From Chryseobacterium artocarpi (GTDB lineage Bacteria > Bacteroidota > Bacteroidia > Flavobacteriales > Weeksellaceae), in assembly GCF_001684975.1 (NCBI RefSeq), contig NZ_MAYH01000045.1, positions 1 to 64,000 on the forward strand: a DNA stretch of 64,000 nt, written 5' to 3'. A model generated the notes under the pieces. That model was not told where the DNA came from, ran no database searches, and was given only the letters and a program-made list of their open reading frames with translations. This document shows, one piece after another, positions 27,525-36,341 of the stretch. The position numbers and the translations under genes are program-made. How positions within the stretch are numbered: position 1 is the first letter of the stretch; the number at the start of each line of letters is the position of its first letter.

Positions 27525-27974
27525 TTATTTTCTAATCATTTCCGTATGCGGAATATCATCCTCCAGATATTTCTTTCCGGTATCTTTAAAACCAAAATCT
27601 CCATAAAATTTCAGCAGATAATCCTGTGCAGAAATCCTGATTTCGGAAGTATGAAAACGGTTTTCTATTGTTTCAACAGCATACTTGATAAGTAATTTTC
27701 CTAAACTTTTGCCTCTCGCCTTCTCTGTAGTCAATACCCTTCCGATCGAAGTTTCATCATACTTTATGCCCTTATCAAAAATACGGCAATAAGCAAGAAT
27801 ATCTCCATTTTCTTCTGCCCAGATATGAACTGCTTTCTGATCAGAATTATCCAGATCAGGATAAGGACAGTTCTGCTCAATGACGAAAACATCTATACGC
27901 GCCTTTAAAACAGCATACAGTTCAGGAACAGTAAACTCATCAAAAGTTTTGATTTTCCAGATAATATTACTCAT
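27525..27974 (-). CDS. GNAT acetyltransferase, ElaA-like
   Basis: A 149-residue N-acetyltransferase of the ElaA type: 'LYAVLKARIDVFVIEQNCPYPDLDNSD' at the N-terminal half, acetyl-CoA loop 'RGKSLGKLLIKYAV', and 'RISAQDYLLKFYGDFGFK' near the end. The acceptor substrate is unknown. Its start overlaps the end of the ysxC gene by eight bases, so they are co-transcribed. Confidence 0.88.
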   Translation of the reverse strand: MSNIIWKIKTFDEFTVPELYAVLKARIDVFVIEQNCPYPDLDNSDQKAVHIWAEENGDILAYCRIFDKGIKYDETSIGRVLTTEKARGKSLGKLLIKYAVETIENRFHTSEIRISAQDYLLKFYGDFGFKDTGKKYLEDDIPHTEMIRK

Positions 27975-28590
27975 CGAAACTTACACCATTTTGAATTAAA
28001 AAATCATTCGTCTTCTGAATAAAATCTAAAATAAGATCTCCTCCTTCTTTCTTCTCAGCTGAAGTTATATATAATTCCGGAAGATCCTCCCAGGTTTTAT
28101 GCATTTCTAATTTATAATCCTCTACATTTTTAATAACTGCATTAGGCTTTAGCTTATCAGCTTTCGTAAAGACAATTGAAAACGGAACACCACTTTCACC
28201 ACACCATTGCATAAAATCAAGATCTATTGCCTGCGGTTTATGTCTTACATCTACCAATACGAAAAGGTTCACCAGATTTCTTCTGTTAAGAATATAATTT
28301 GTAATCAATTTCTCAAAATCCTTACGCTGTACCTTTGATACTTTTGCATATCCATACCCTGGTAAATCGGTAAGGTACCAGTTTTCATTCACCAGGAAAT
28401 GATTGATCAGCTGAGTTTTTCCCGGAGTCTGAGATGTTTTAGCCAAATCCTTATGATTCATCATCGCATTAATCAATGATGACTTACCTACATTAGACCT
28501 TCCGATAAAAGCATATTCGGGTATATTAGGCTCGGGACATTCCTGCCATTTTCCACTACTTTTTACAAACTCTGCTGTCTTAATAATCAT
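27967..28590 (-). CDS. ysxC: Ribosome-biogenesis GTPase YsxC/EngB
   Basis: A 207-residue TRAFAC GTPase. G1 is 'GRSNVGKSSLI', G2 is within 'KTSQTPGKTQLIN', G3 is 'DLPGYGYAKV', G4 is 'TKADK' and G5 is 'ITSAEKK'. The family acts in assembly of the large ribosomal subunit. Length is normal. It sits between an alpha/beta hydrolase gene and the GNAT gene on the minus strand. Confidence 0.95.
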   Translation of the reverse strand: MIIKTAEFVKSSGKWQECPEPNIPEYAFIGRSNVGKSSLINAMMNHKDLAKTSQTPGKTQLINHFLVNENWYLTDLPGYGYAKVSKVQRKDFEKLITNYILNRRNLVNLFVLVDVRHKPQAIDLDFMQWCGESGVPFSIVFTKADKLKPNAVIKNVEDYKLEMHKTWEDLPELYITSAEKKEGGDLILDFIQKTNDFLIQNGVSFDE

Positions 28591-28612
28591 TTTGAATATA
28601 TTTTAGAAAAAT

Positions 28613-28640
28613 AAACCACTAAGAAAAGCTCTTAATGGTT
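28613..28640 (-). terminator. Hairpin with AACCACTAAGA repeat core
   Basis: The stem AACCACTAAGA / TCTTAATGGTT has one mismatched position and a 5-nt loop. It lies in the gap between the hydrolase and ysxC. The stem is of the same family as the 17-bp repeat at 2463-2527. Confidence 0.5.
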
Positions 28641-28653
28641 ATTTATTATGTTT

Positions 28654-29415
28654 TTAAACTTTATCTTTTATCCAGTTGTACAGGATTTCGTTGAATTCAT
28701 CCGGCTTTTCCATCATTGCAGCATGACCGCAGTGATCTATCCAGAATAAATCCGAATTAGGAATAAACTTATGCATATCTTCCGCTACTTCCGGAGGAGT
28801 TACATTATCCTGTTTTCCCCAGATCAGACATGTGGGTGTCGTAATCTTAGGAAGATCGTTCAGCATATTGTGTTTAATGGCACTTCTTGCCAGCATTACT
28901 GTTTTTATTCCCTTCATTCTATCATTCACCACTCCGAAAACCTCGTCTACAAGATCTTCCGTCGCAACTTTAGGATCATAGAAAACTTCTTCAGTCTTCT
29001 TTCTGATATAAGATCTGTCGTTTTTTCGTGGAAAACTATCCCCAAAAGTTCTTTCATATAATCCTGAACTTCCCGTTAAAACAAGATTCTTTACCAAATC
29101 CGGTCTTGCCAAGGTTAAAATAAGCCCCACATGACCTCCCATTGAGTTCCCTACAATGGTTACAGGTCCTGAAATATGACTCTCTATAAACTTGATAATA
29201 TATTTTGCTAAAGTGGTAAGATTCGTATTGAGTACCGGCAAATCATAGATTGGTAACTGAGGAACATATACCTTATATCCTCTGTCCGAAAAAAAATCTA
29301 CCATTTTATCGAAATTACTCAATCCACCCATTAACCCGTGCAACAGCACTAATGGATGTCCTTCTCCCGCCTCTACATAGGAATATTTCTTTTCTTTTTT
29401 TGTACTAAATATCAT
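28654..29415 (-). CDS. Alpha/beta hydrolase
   Basis: A 253-residue alpha/beta-fold hydrolase. The oxyanion region is 'LVLLHGLMGG', the nucleophile elbow 'VGNSMGGHVG', the acid 'WGKQDNVTPPEVA' and the histidine 'DHCGHAAMMEKPDEF'. The ATG at 29415 is preferred to an upstream in-frame start that adds 15 residues not typical of the fold. The substrate is unknown. The gene is divergent from mraZ, with about 270 bases between starts. Confidence 0.88.
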   Translation of the reverse strand: MIFSTKKEKKYSYVEAGEGHPLVLLHGLMGGLSNFDKMVDFFSDRGYKVYVPQLPIYDLPVLNTNLTTLAKYIIKFIESHISGPVTIVGNSMGGHVGLILTLARPDLVKNLVLTGSSGLYERTFGDSFPRKNDRSYIRKKTEEVFYDPKVATEDLVDEVFGVVNDRMKGIKTVMLARSAIKHNMLNDLPKITTPTCLIWGKQDNVTPPEVAEDMHKFIPNSDLFWIDHCGHAAMMEKPDEFNEILYNWIKDKV

Positions 29416-29639
29416 AAGTCGCTCTAATAAAGCCCTGCAAAAATACAAATTAAACCTCAAAAATATTTTGATTATCCTAATTTAAGATAAAAATAATACA
29501 ATATTCTCCTTTTTAACTTTTTTTTTCAAAATCGCTTTATTATGGCTTAAATAACAGTTTTAACAATTACCTACATATCAACGAATTACATTCTTGGAAC
29601 TCAATCTTTAATAAAACTTATTAACATTGAGTCAAAAAG

Positions 29640-29681
29640 TGGGAAAAAGTGGGAAATTTTGGAAATTATTATATAAATTTG
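29640..29681 (+). promoter_or_regulatory. mraZ promoter with three MraZ boxes
   Basis: TGGGA at 29640, TGGGA at 29650 and TGGAA at 29660 are spaced exactly 10 bp apart. This matches the known MraZ operator design (TGGGN repeats with 5-nt spacers). The -7 box TAAATTTG (29674-29681) follows. The boxes cover the -33 region, consistent with autorepression of the dcw cluster. The start codon is only 6 nt after the -7 box, so the transcript may be leaderless. Confidence 0.75.
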
Positions 29682-29687
29682 TCCCAA

Positions 29688-30146
29688 ATGAAAAATTTCA
29701 TTGGAACATATGAGTGTAAAATTGACGACAAAGGCCGCTTAAAAGTTCCTTCCTCTCTGATCAAACAGATGGAGAACTTCGACGATAAGGCGTTTGTAGT
29801 CAAAAGATCTGTGTTCCAACCTTGTCTGGAAGTCTACCCGATGAATGCGTGGGATAAACTGATGGGCAAAATTAATAAACTGAACAGATTCATAAAAAAG
29901 AATGCTGATTTCATACGAATGTTTACGGCAGGAGTAAAAACAGTGGAATTGGATAACGCAGGAAGATTACAGATCTCCAAAGATTTGATGACTTTTTCAA
30001 ATCTTCAGAAAGATGTAGTCATTACAAGCGCAGGAGAACTTTTCGAAATTTGGGATAAAGAAGCCTACGAAGAAGTAATTTCCACCAATGAAATAGATTT
30101 TGCCAGCCTTGCCGAAGATGTGATGGGCTCTTTCGATGAAGAATAG
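29688..30146 (+). CDS. mraZ: Transcriptional regulator MraZ
   Basis: A 152-residue MraZ, first gene of the division and cell wall cluster. It has two AbrB-like halves: 'GTYECKIDDKGRLKVPSSLI' (residues ~5-24) and 'VKTVELDNAGRLQISKDLM' (near 85-105), each with the DxxGR signature. The ATG at 29688 is preferred over a GTG at 29649, which lies inside the operator boxes. MraZ forms rings and binds TGGGN repeats in its own promoter; those repeats are present here. Confidence 0.95.
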   Translation: MKNFIGTYECKIDDKGRLKVPSSLIKQMENFDDKAFVVKRSVFQPCLEVYPMNAWDKLMGKINKLNRFIKKNADFIRMFTAGVKTVELDNAGRLQISKDLMTFSNLQKDVVITSAGELFEIWDKEAYEEVISTNEIDFASLAEDVMGSFDEE

Positions 30147-30192
30147 CTGTATAGTTATTAAGGATTATATTAAATAAAAAACACAATTAAGC

Positions 30193-31086
30193 ATGTATCA
30201 TAACCCCGTTTTGTTGAAGCAGAGTGTAGATGATTTGGTGACGAATCCTGACGGAATATATGTGGACTGCACCTTTGGAGGTGGCGGACACTCAAGGGAG
30301 ATTTTGAGCAGACTTTCCGAAAAAGGAAAACTGTTCAGCTTTGATCAGGATCTGGATGCGCTTAAAAATACAATTGATGATCCGAGATTTACATTGGTTA
30401 ATCAGAATTTCAGATTTCTGGAAAACTCATTACTGATGTACGGAATTTCTCAGGTAGACGGTGTTCTGGCTGATTTAGGTGTTTCATCACACCAGTTCGA
30501 TGAAGCAGACAGAGGTTTCTCTACAAGAAGCAACGCTCCTTTGGATATGAGAATGAATGTAATGCAGAATCTAGATGCCAAAAGAGTAATCAATGAATAT
30601 GGAGAAGAAGAACTGGCTGATATCTTTTATCACTATGGCGAGCTGAGAGAAGCAAGAAAACTGGCTAGAGATATTGTTCATCATAGAAAAACAAAAAGTA
30701 TAGAAACTACTGAGGATTTGAAAAAGCTTTTCAGCTATCTTCCGCCTCATAAAGTGAATAAATTCTATGCACAGCTATTCCAGGCAGTAAGAATAGAAGT
30801 AAACCAGGAACTTGAAGTATTAAAAGAAATGCTTGTTCAGGCTTACAGTGTTTTAAAATCTGAAGGAAGATTAGTAGTGATTTCTTACCATTCTTTAGAA
30901 GACCGATTGGTAAAAAGGTTCCTGAAAAACGGAATGTTCGAAGGAGAACCGGAAAGAGATATCTACGGAAATTATAAAAAGGCATTCGAATTGCTTAAGA
31001 GCAAAGCAATCATCCCGGACGATCAGGAGATTGAAGAAAACTCGAGAGCAAGAAGTGCAAAAATGAGAACAGGAATCAAAGTTTAA
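30193..31086 (+). CDS. rsmH: 16S rRNA (cytosine-1402-N4) methyltransferase RsmH
   Basis: A 297-residue SAM-dependent methyltransferase. 'YHNPVLLKQSVDDL' starts the protein, 'DCTFGGGGHSREIL' is the SAM loop, and 'GVLADLGVSSHQFDEADRGFSTRSNAPLDMRM' and 'ISYHSLEDRLVKRF' are family signatures. It methylates C1402 of 16S rRNA. It is the second gene of the cluster, 46 bases after mraZ. Confidence 0.96.
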   Translation: MYHNPVLLKQSVDDLVTNPDGIYVDCTFGGGGHSREILSRLSEKGKLFSFDQDLDALKNTIDDPRFTLVNQNFRFLENSLLMYGISQVDGVLADLGVSSHQFDEADRGFSTRSNAPLDMRMNVMQNLDAKRVINEYGEEELADIFYHYGELREARKLARDIVHHRKTKSIETTEDLKKLFSYLPPHKVNKFYAQLFQAVRIEVNQELEVLKEMLVQAYSVLKSEGRLVVISYHSLEDRLVKRFLKNGMFEGEPERDIYGNYKKAFELLKSKAIIPDDQEIEENSRARSAKMRTGIKV

Positions 31087-31130
31087 AAGTGAATTGTCAA
31101 AAGTGAATTTTAAAAAAAATTGACCATTGA
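31087..31130. repeat. Degenerate repeat patch before ftsL
   Basis: Direct and inverted versions of AAAAGTGAATTGTCAA / TTGACCATTGACAA fill the gap between rsmH and ftsL. It is one of the low-complexity self-complementary patches upstream of division genes. Confidence 0.4.
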
Positions 31131-31156
31131 CAACAAAACAAATTGACTTAATTAAA

Positions 31157-31522
31157 TTGGCAAAAAGAACAACAAATCGCCCACAGAAAAGACTCACTTT
31201 TATAGATATTATAAAAGGAAACTTTCTGAATCGTGATGAGATCAAAATACATTACAAGTATTTTCTCCTGTTGTTTGTCTTGATGATGGCAATGATTTAC
31301 AGTAATCATCTCGTCAACAAGAAAATTAAAATTGTAAATGCCTTAAAAGAAGAAACGGAAGAATACAAATCAAGAAACGCTTACGCTCAGAGTAAGCTGA
31401 TCAAGGTAAAAATGGAATCAGAGCTGGGGAAAGAGGTTGCGCGGGACTCTTTAATGACCCTCGAAAACCACCCTCATAAATTGCTAATAAAACTGGACAG
31501 TACAGATGCAAAAGCAAAATGA
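31157..31522 (+). CDS. ftsL: FtsL-like division protein
   Basis: About 121 residues. It has a cytoplasmic basic N-terminus ('AKRTTNRPQKRLTF'), one membrane segment ('YKYFLLLFVLMMAMIYSNHLV') and a short periplasmic coiled coil ('IKIVNALKEETEEYKSRNAYAQSKLIKVKMESEL'). Size, topology and position between rsmH and ftsI fit the Bacteroidetes FtsL-like family. There is no ATG near the expected start: TTG at 31157 (before AKRTT) or TTG at 31127 must be used. The stop overlaps ftsI by 17 bases. Confidence 0.82.
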   Translation: MAKRTTNRPQKRLTFIDIIKGNFLNRDEIKIHYKYFLLLFVLMMAMIYSNHLVNKKIKIVNALKEETEEYKSRNAYAQSKLIKVKMESELGKEVARDSLMTLENHPHKLLIKLDSTDAKAK

Positions 31523-33497
31523 ATACGACAACAAACGTAAAAAAACGTTACGATGGGGCTACCTCTTTGCAGTGGTAGCTTTGTGCGTGTTTGTAATGTT
31601 CTTGGCAAGGATTGTAATCCTTCAGAATACCAATGTTCAGGAAATTAAAGATGATTACATTAATAAAAATTACCGTGAAGCCACTTTAAAAGCTGCCCGT
31701 GGTAATTTATTCGCCTCCGATGGATCTATTCTTGCCACAACGGTGATGCGCTATGACATCTATCTTGACTTCAAAACGATGAAAGATACGATCTACAGCA
31801 ACAACATCGGAGCATTAACGGATTCCCTGAGCAAAATGTTCGGGAAATCCAGAGGAGAGTTCAGACAAAAATTCGACGAACAAAAGAAAAAGAAAAACCA
31901 ATACTATACTTTGGTAAAAGGTCTTGATTTTGATCAATACGACAGAATCAGAAAATTTCCAATCTTTAAAAGAGGTAAAAATAAAGGCGGTTTCATCGTA
32001 GACAGAAACTACAAAAGAGAACTTGCCACTTCAGAAATTGGAGCCGGAACCATCGGAATAGATAACGGAGAACTTAGATCCGGACTTGAAGGAGCTTTTT
32101 CAAAGTATTTAACCGGTACGGACGGAAAAAGATTAGAGCAGAGAATCAATTCTTCACAATGGAAACCTATTGACTTCTGGAAAGTTCAGGAACCTGTAGA
32201 CGGAGAAGATGTTTACACCACCTTAGATCTTAGAATTCAAGACATTGCACACTCTGCTTTGGAAAAACAACTTACGCATTACGAAGCCAAACATGGAACC
32301 GTAATCGTAATGGAAGTGGAAACAGGAAAAGTACGTGCTTTGGTTAATTTAAGAAGAACAGAATCAGGAGATTATGAAGATTCTTACAACTATGCTTTAA
32401 AAGATAATATTGAACCGGGATCTACCTTCAAAACCATTTCTCTTTTAGCAGCAATGGATGATGGATTCATCGATGAAAACACCACTGTAAACGTAGGAAA
32501 CGGAGTCTGGACTTACGCAAAACAGAGAATTTCAGACGGTCATGGTGGAGGAACTTATGATATCAGTGATGTGTTAGCTAAATCCAGTAACGTAGGAACA
32601 GCTAAGCTTATCACAAAATATTACGCTGAAAAGCCACAGATCTTCCTTGATCATTTGAAACGTTGGAAATTATTCGACAAAATGGACATCGAACTTCCGG
32701 GAATCACAAAACCGAAGATCGTAACCCCTGAAAATAAAAGATGGAATGCAGCAACACTGGCTTCTATCTCTTACGGATACTCTTCAAACATTAACCTGTT
32801 ACAACTCGCAACGTTCTACAACGGAGTTGCTAACGGAGGAAAAATGCTTAAACCATTATTCATCGACAAGATCATGAAAGATGGAAAAGTAATGTATAGC
32901 TCAAAACCCGAAGTAATGGTTAATAAAATGGCGTCAGAAAAAGCCATTAAAATGATGACCAGCGCTTTAACCAAAGCCGTAGAAAAAGGAACGGGACGAA
33001 GCATCTTCACCCCAAACCTTAAAATGGCAGGAAAAACAGGAACAGCAAGATTTGAATACTGGCTACCCGGACCAATGAAATATCGAGCTTCATTCGCAGG
33101 ATTTTATCCAGCAGATGCACCAAAATACACGTGTTATGTAATGGTAAGTGAACCGAATACTTCAATAGGATTCTATGGAGGACCTGTAGCAGCACCGGTG
33201 TTTAAGGAAATTGCAGGAAAAACATTCCTGAAAACGCCACAGAACATTGAAAAAGAAATGCTGGTAGACAAAAAGGTAAACCTGAGCAAAATGGTGGAGC
33301 CTAATGTAAAAGTAGCAGTCACAGATAAGCAAATGCCAAACGTAGTCGGATTGATTGGTAAAAACGTCATCCCACAATTGGAAAACTTAGGATACCGTGT
33401 AGACTATAAAGGAGTTGGAAGAATTAAAGAACAGTTTCCTTTAGAAGGCACCACAATCAGTAAGAACCAGAGAATATATTTATCTCTACAGAATTAA
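31506..33497 (+). CDS. ftsI: Division transpeptidase FtsI (PBP2b-like, with PASTA domain)
   Basis: A 663-residue penicillin-binding protein that cross-links septal peptidoglycan. It has an N-terminal membrane anchor (about 17-38), a dimerisation domain, then the transpeptidase: active-site serine in 'PGSTFKT', SxN in 'KSSNVGTAKL', and KTG in 'AGKTGTARFE'. A C-terminal PASTA domain starts at 'MPNVVGLIGKNVIPQLENLG', which is usual in Bacteroidetes FtsI. It overlaps ftsL by 17 bases. Confidence 0.95.
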   Translation: MQKQNEYDNKRKKTLRWGYLFAVVALCVFVMFLARIVILQNTNVQEIKDDYINKNYREATLKAARGNLFASDGSILATTVMRYDIYLDFKTMKDTIYSNNIGALTDSLSKMFGKSRGEFRQKFDEQKKKKNQYYTLVKGLDFDQYDRIRKFPIFKRGKNKGGFIVDRNYKRELATSEIGAGTIGIDNGELRSGLEGAFSKYLTGTDGKRLEQRINSSQWKPIDFWKVQEPVDGEDVYTTLDLRIQDIAHSALEKQLTHYEAKHGTVIVMEVETGKVRALVNLRRTESGDYEDSYNYALKDNIEPGSTFKTISLLAAMDDGFIDENTTVNVGNGVWTYAKQRISDGHGGGTYDISDVLAKSSNVGTAKLITKYYAEKPQIFLDHLKRWKLFDKMDIELPGITKPKIVTPENKRWNAATLASISYGYSSNINLLQLATFYNGVANGGKMLKPLFIDKIMKDGKVMYSSKPEVMVNKMASEKAIKMMTSALTKAVEKGTGRSIFTPNLKMAGKTGTARFEYWLPGPMKYRASFAGFYPADAPKYTCYVMVSEPNTSIGFYGGPVAAPVFKEIAGKTFLKTPQNIEKEMLVDKKVNLSKMVEPNVKVAVTDKQMPNVVGLIGKNVIPQLENLGYRVDYKGVGRIKEQFPLEGTTISKNQRIYLSLQN

Positions 33498-33503
33498 AAA
33501 ACA

Positions 33504-33549
33504 GAGTCCCGAAGGGACGATTTAAGCCAAAATAGGATCAAGTCCTATT
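33504..33549. repeat. GAGTCCC double-hairpin element before murE
   Basis: Two small hairpins: GTCCC-gaa-GGGAC and TAGGA-tcaag-TCCTA, joined by a GATTTAA-containing spacer. Almost the same element occurs at 38981-39027 before murG, and a weaker one at 43132-43174 before ftsA. In the first two cases it ends 7-8 nt before the start codon. Confidence 0.65.
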
Positions 33550-33557
33550 GATATAAA

Positions 33558-35018
33558 ATGATAATAACAGAATTAGTAAACAGAATCCCAGTAATAGAAA
33601 TCCACGGAGATAACAACCGTGAGGTATCAGAACTGGTGTTCGACAGCAGAAAGGTTACAGAAAACTCTCTTTACATCGCAATGAGAGGAACAGTGGTGGA
33701 TGGACATTCATTCATTGAGTCTTCTATTGAAAAAGGAGCAAAAACAATTGTTTGCGAAGAACTTCCTGAAACCCTGGCAGAAAATGTAACGTATGTAAAA
33801 GTAAAAGATTCTGCTAAAGCTTTAGGACACCTTGCTTCCAATTTCTATGGAAATCCTTCTCAGAAGTTGAAACTGATAGGAGTTACAGGAACCAATGGAA
33901 AAACATCTGTTTCTACCCTGCTTTTTGATGTTTTTAAAAACCTAGGATATGATTCTGCATTATTATCAACAGTTGAGATCAGAATTGGTGAAGAAATTAT
34001 TCCGGCAACTCATACCACTCCGGATGTGATTACGATCAATAAAATCTTAGCTGAAGCTGTAGAGAAAGGATGTGAATTCGCTTTCATGGAAGTAAGTTCA
34101 CACGGAATTGCCCAAAACAGAATTGAAGGATTACACTTCAAAGTGGCAGGATTTACAAATCTTACCCACGATCATTTAGATTATCATAAAACTTTCGAAG
34201 AATATTTAAAAACGAAAAAAAGATTCTTTGATGAATTAGAAGATACAGCCATTGCCATTACCAATGTAGATGACAAAAACGGTAATGTCATGCTTCAGAA
34301 CACTAAGGCAAAAAAGAAGTCTTACGCTCTGAAAACAATGGCAGACTTTCACGGAAAACTTTTAGAAGTTGATTTCAACGGAATGCTCCTGAATTTCAAC
34401 GGAAAAGAATTCTGGACGACTCTGACAGGAAAATTCAATGTTTACAACTTATTGTTAGTTTTCGGAATTGCAGAAGAGCTTGGTTTTGAGCAGGATGAAA
34501 TTCTTCAGGCAATCAGTAAGCTAAAAAGAGTTTCCGGCAGATTTGAAACCTTCAAATCAGATGGCGGGATTTTCTTTATCGTAGACTATGCACACACTCC
34601 TGATGCTTTAGAAAACATTTTGGACAGCATTAACGATATCAGAACCAAAAACGAAAGATTAATCACAGTTTTCGGTTGCGGAGGAGACAGAGATCACTCT
34701 AAAAGACCTGAAATGGGGAATATTGCCACTAAAAAATCAACATTGGCAATCATCACTTCAGACAACCCGAGAACAGAAGAACCGGGGCAGATTATCAAGG
34801 AAATTGAAGCAGGTGTTGAACCTCAGAACTTCAGCAAATACACCTCAATCCCTGATAGAAAAGAAGCCATAAAAATGGCAATAAAATTTGCAGAACCTAA
34901 GGATATTGTTCTCGTAGCCGGAAAAGGACACGAAACCTATCAGGAGATAAATGGTGTGAAACATCATTTTGATGACAAAGAAGTAATTAATGAGCTTTGG
35001 AAATTAATGAGCAAATAA
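33558..35018 (+). CDS. murE: UDP-MurNAc-tripeptide ligase MurE
   Basis: A 486-residue Mur ligase with ATP loop 'GVTGTNGKTSVSTLL', the carbamylated-lysine region 'DHLDYHKTFEEYLKTKKRFF', and the C-terminal 'DNPRTEEPGQI' (DNPR motif), which marks enzymes that add meso-diaminopimelate rather than lysine. It adds the third residue of the stem peptide. It follows the GAGTCCC repeat element by 8 bases. Confidence 0.96.
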   Translation: MIITELVNRIPVIEIHGDNNREVSELVFDSRKVTENSLYIAMRGTVVDGHSFIESSIEKGAKTIVCEELPETLAENVTYVKVKDSAKALGHLASNFYGNPSQKLKLIGVTGTNGKTSVSTLLFDVFKNLGYDSALLSTVEIRIGEEIIPATHTTPDVITINKILAEAVEKGCEFAFMEVSSHGIAQNRIEGLHFKVAGFTNLTHDHLDYHKTFEEYLKTKKRFFDELEDTAIAITNVDDKNGNVMLQNTKAKKKSYALKTMADFHGKLLEVDFNGMLLNFNGKEFWTTLTGKFNVYNLLLVFGIAEELGFEQDEILQAISKLKRVSGRFETFKSDGGIFFIVDYAHTPDALENILDSINDIRTKNERLITVFGCGGDRDHSKRPEMGNIATKKSTLAIITSDNPRTEEPGQIIKEIEAGVEPQNFSKYTSIPDRKEAIKMAIKFAEPKDIVLVAGKGHETYQEINGVKHHFDDKEVINELWKLMSK

Positions 35019-35037
35019 TTATTAACAAATTGAAACT

Positions 35038-36279
35038 ATGCTATACTATCTATACGAATATCTAACCGACCATGGAATCCACATCCCCGGATTAGGAATG
35101 TTGAAATACATCTCCTTCCGTGCTGGAATGGCTGTGCTGTTCTCCCTAATTATTGCTCTTGTCTACGGGAAAAGAGTAATCAATTACCTGAGAACAAAAC
35201 AAATGGGAGAATTGGTACGTGATCTTGGATTAGACGGACAGAAACAAAAAGAAGGAACTCCTACTATGGGAGGTCTTATCATCATTTTGGCAACTATTAT
35301 TCCGGTATTGTTGTTTACAAGAATTACCAACGTATATATTGTATTGCTGCTGGTTTCAATGTTTTGGATGGGAGCCATCGGATTCCTGGATGATTATTTA
35401 AAGAAAATCAAGAAAAACAAAGACGGATTAAGCGGCAAATTCAAAATTGTAGGACAAGTTGGATTGGGATTAATTGTCGGAGTTACAATGTATTTCCACC
35501 CGGATATTACTGTAAAAAGAAAATATGCTGATGCAAAAGTGGTAAATAGAAACAACGTAGAGCAAAACTTCATGCCTACAGAGAAAATCACAGTTTCTAC
35601 AGTACCATTCGCGAAAAACAATGAGTTTGATTATAGCGGAATACTGTTTTGGATGAATGAAAAAGATGCCCACGAATGGGCATGGATTGTCTTTATACCT
35701 ATCGTGATCTTCATCGTAACAGCCGTTTCCAATGGAGCCAATATAACGGATGGAATAGACGGTCTCGCAGCAGGAACCAGTGCCATAATACTGCTTACCC
35801 TCGCGCTTTTCGCATACCTTTCCGGGAACATAATTTTTGCAGATTATCTGAATATCATGTTCCTCCCGAATATGGGTGAAACCACCATTTTTGCTGTCGC
35901 AATGGTAGGAGCCGTGATCGGATTTTTCTGGTACAACACCTATCCTGCACAGGTTTTCATGGGAGACACAGGAAGTTTGATGCTAGGAGGAGTAATTGCT
36001 GTTTTAGCCATCATTTTAAGAAAAGAATTGTTGATTCCTGTTTTATGCGGAATTTTCCTGATCGAAAACCTATCTGTAATGCTTCAGGTAATCGTTTTCA
36101 AATACAGAAAGAAAAAATATGGGTTAGAATATGCCCAAAACAATAGACTATTCAAGATGTCACCATTACACCACCATTATCAGAAAGACGGATTTCACGA
36201 AAGTAAAATCGTAAACAGAATGATCATCATCGGAGTAATACTTGCAATTGTATGTCTGATCACACTAAAAATGAGATAA
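35038..36279 (+). CDS. mraY: Phospho-MurNAc-pentapeptide transferase MraY
   Basis: A 413-residue polytopic enzyme forming lipid I. Signature motifs are 'GTPTMGG', 'GFLDDYLK', '[15 protein letters not shown]', '[12 protein letters not shown]' and 'MSPLHHHY'. It is longer than the usual ~360 residues because of a hydrophilic insertion at about 150-205 ('[19 protein letters not shown]...'), as seen in other Bacteroidetes MraY proteins. murF, which is next to mraY in many bacteria, is absent here. Confidence 0.96.
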   Translation: MLYYLYEYLTDHGIHIPGLGMLKYISFRAGMAVLFSLIIALVYGKRVINYLRTKQMGELVRDLGLDGQKQKEGTPTMGGLIIILATIIPVLLFTRITNVYIVLLLVSMFWMGAIGFLDDYLKKIKKNKDGLSGKFKIVGQVGLGLIVGVTMYFHPDITVKRKYADAKVVNRNNVEQNFMPTEKITVSTVPFAKNNEFDYSGILFWMNEKDAHEWAWIVFIPIVIFIVTAVSNGANITDGIDGLAAGTSAIILLTLALFAYLSGNIIFADYLNIMFLPNMGETTIFAVAMVGAVIGFFWYNTYPAQVFMGDTGSLMLGGVIAVLAIILRKELLIPVLCGIFLIENLSVMLQVIVFKYRKKKYGLEYAQNNRLFKMSPLHHHYQKDGFHESKIVNRMIIIGVILAIVCLITLKMR

Positions 36280-36341
36280 ACCTTAATTTAAAAATTGAAA
36301 GATTTTAACACTGAATCTTTTGATCATTAAATCAAAATAAT

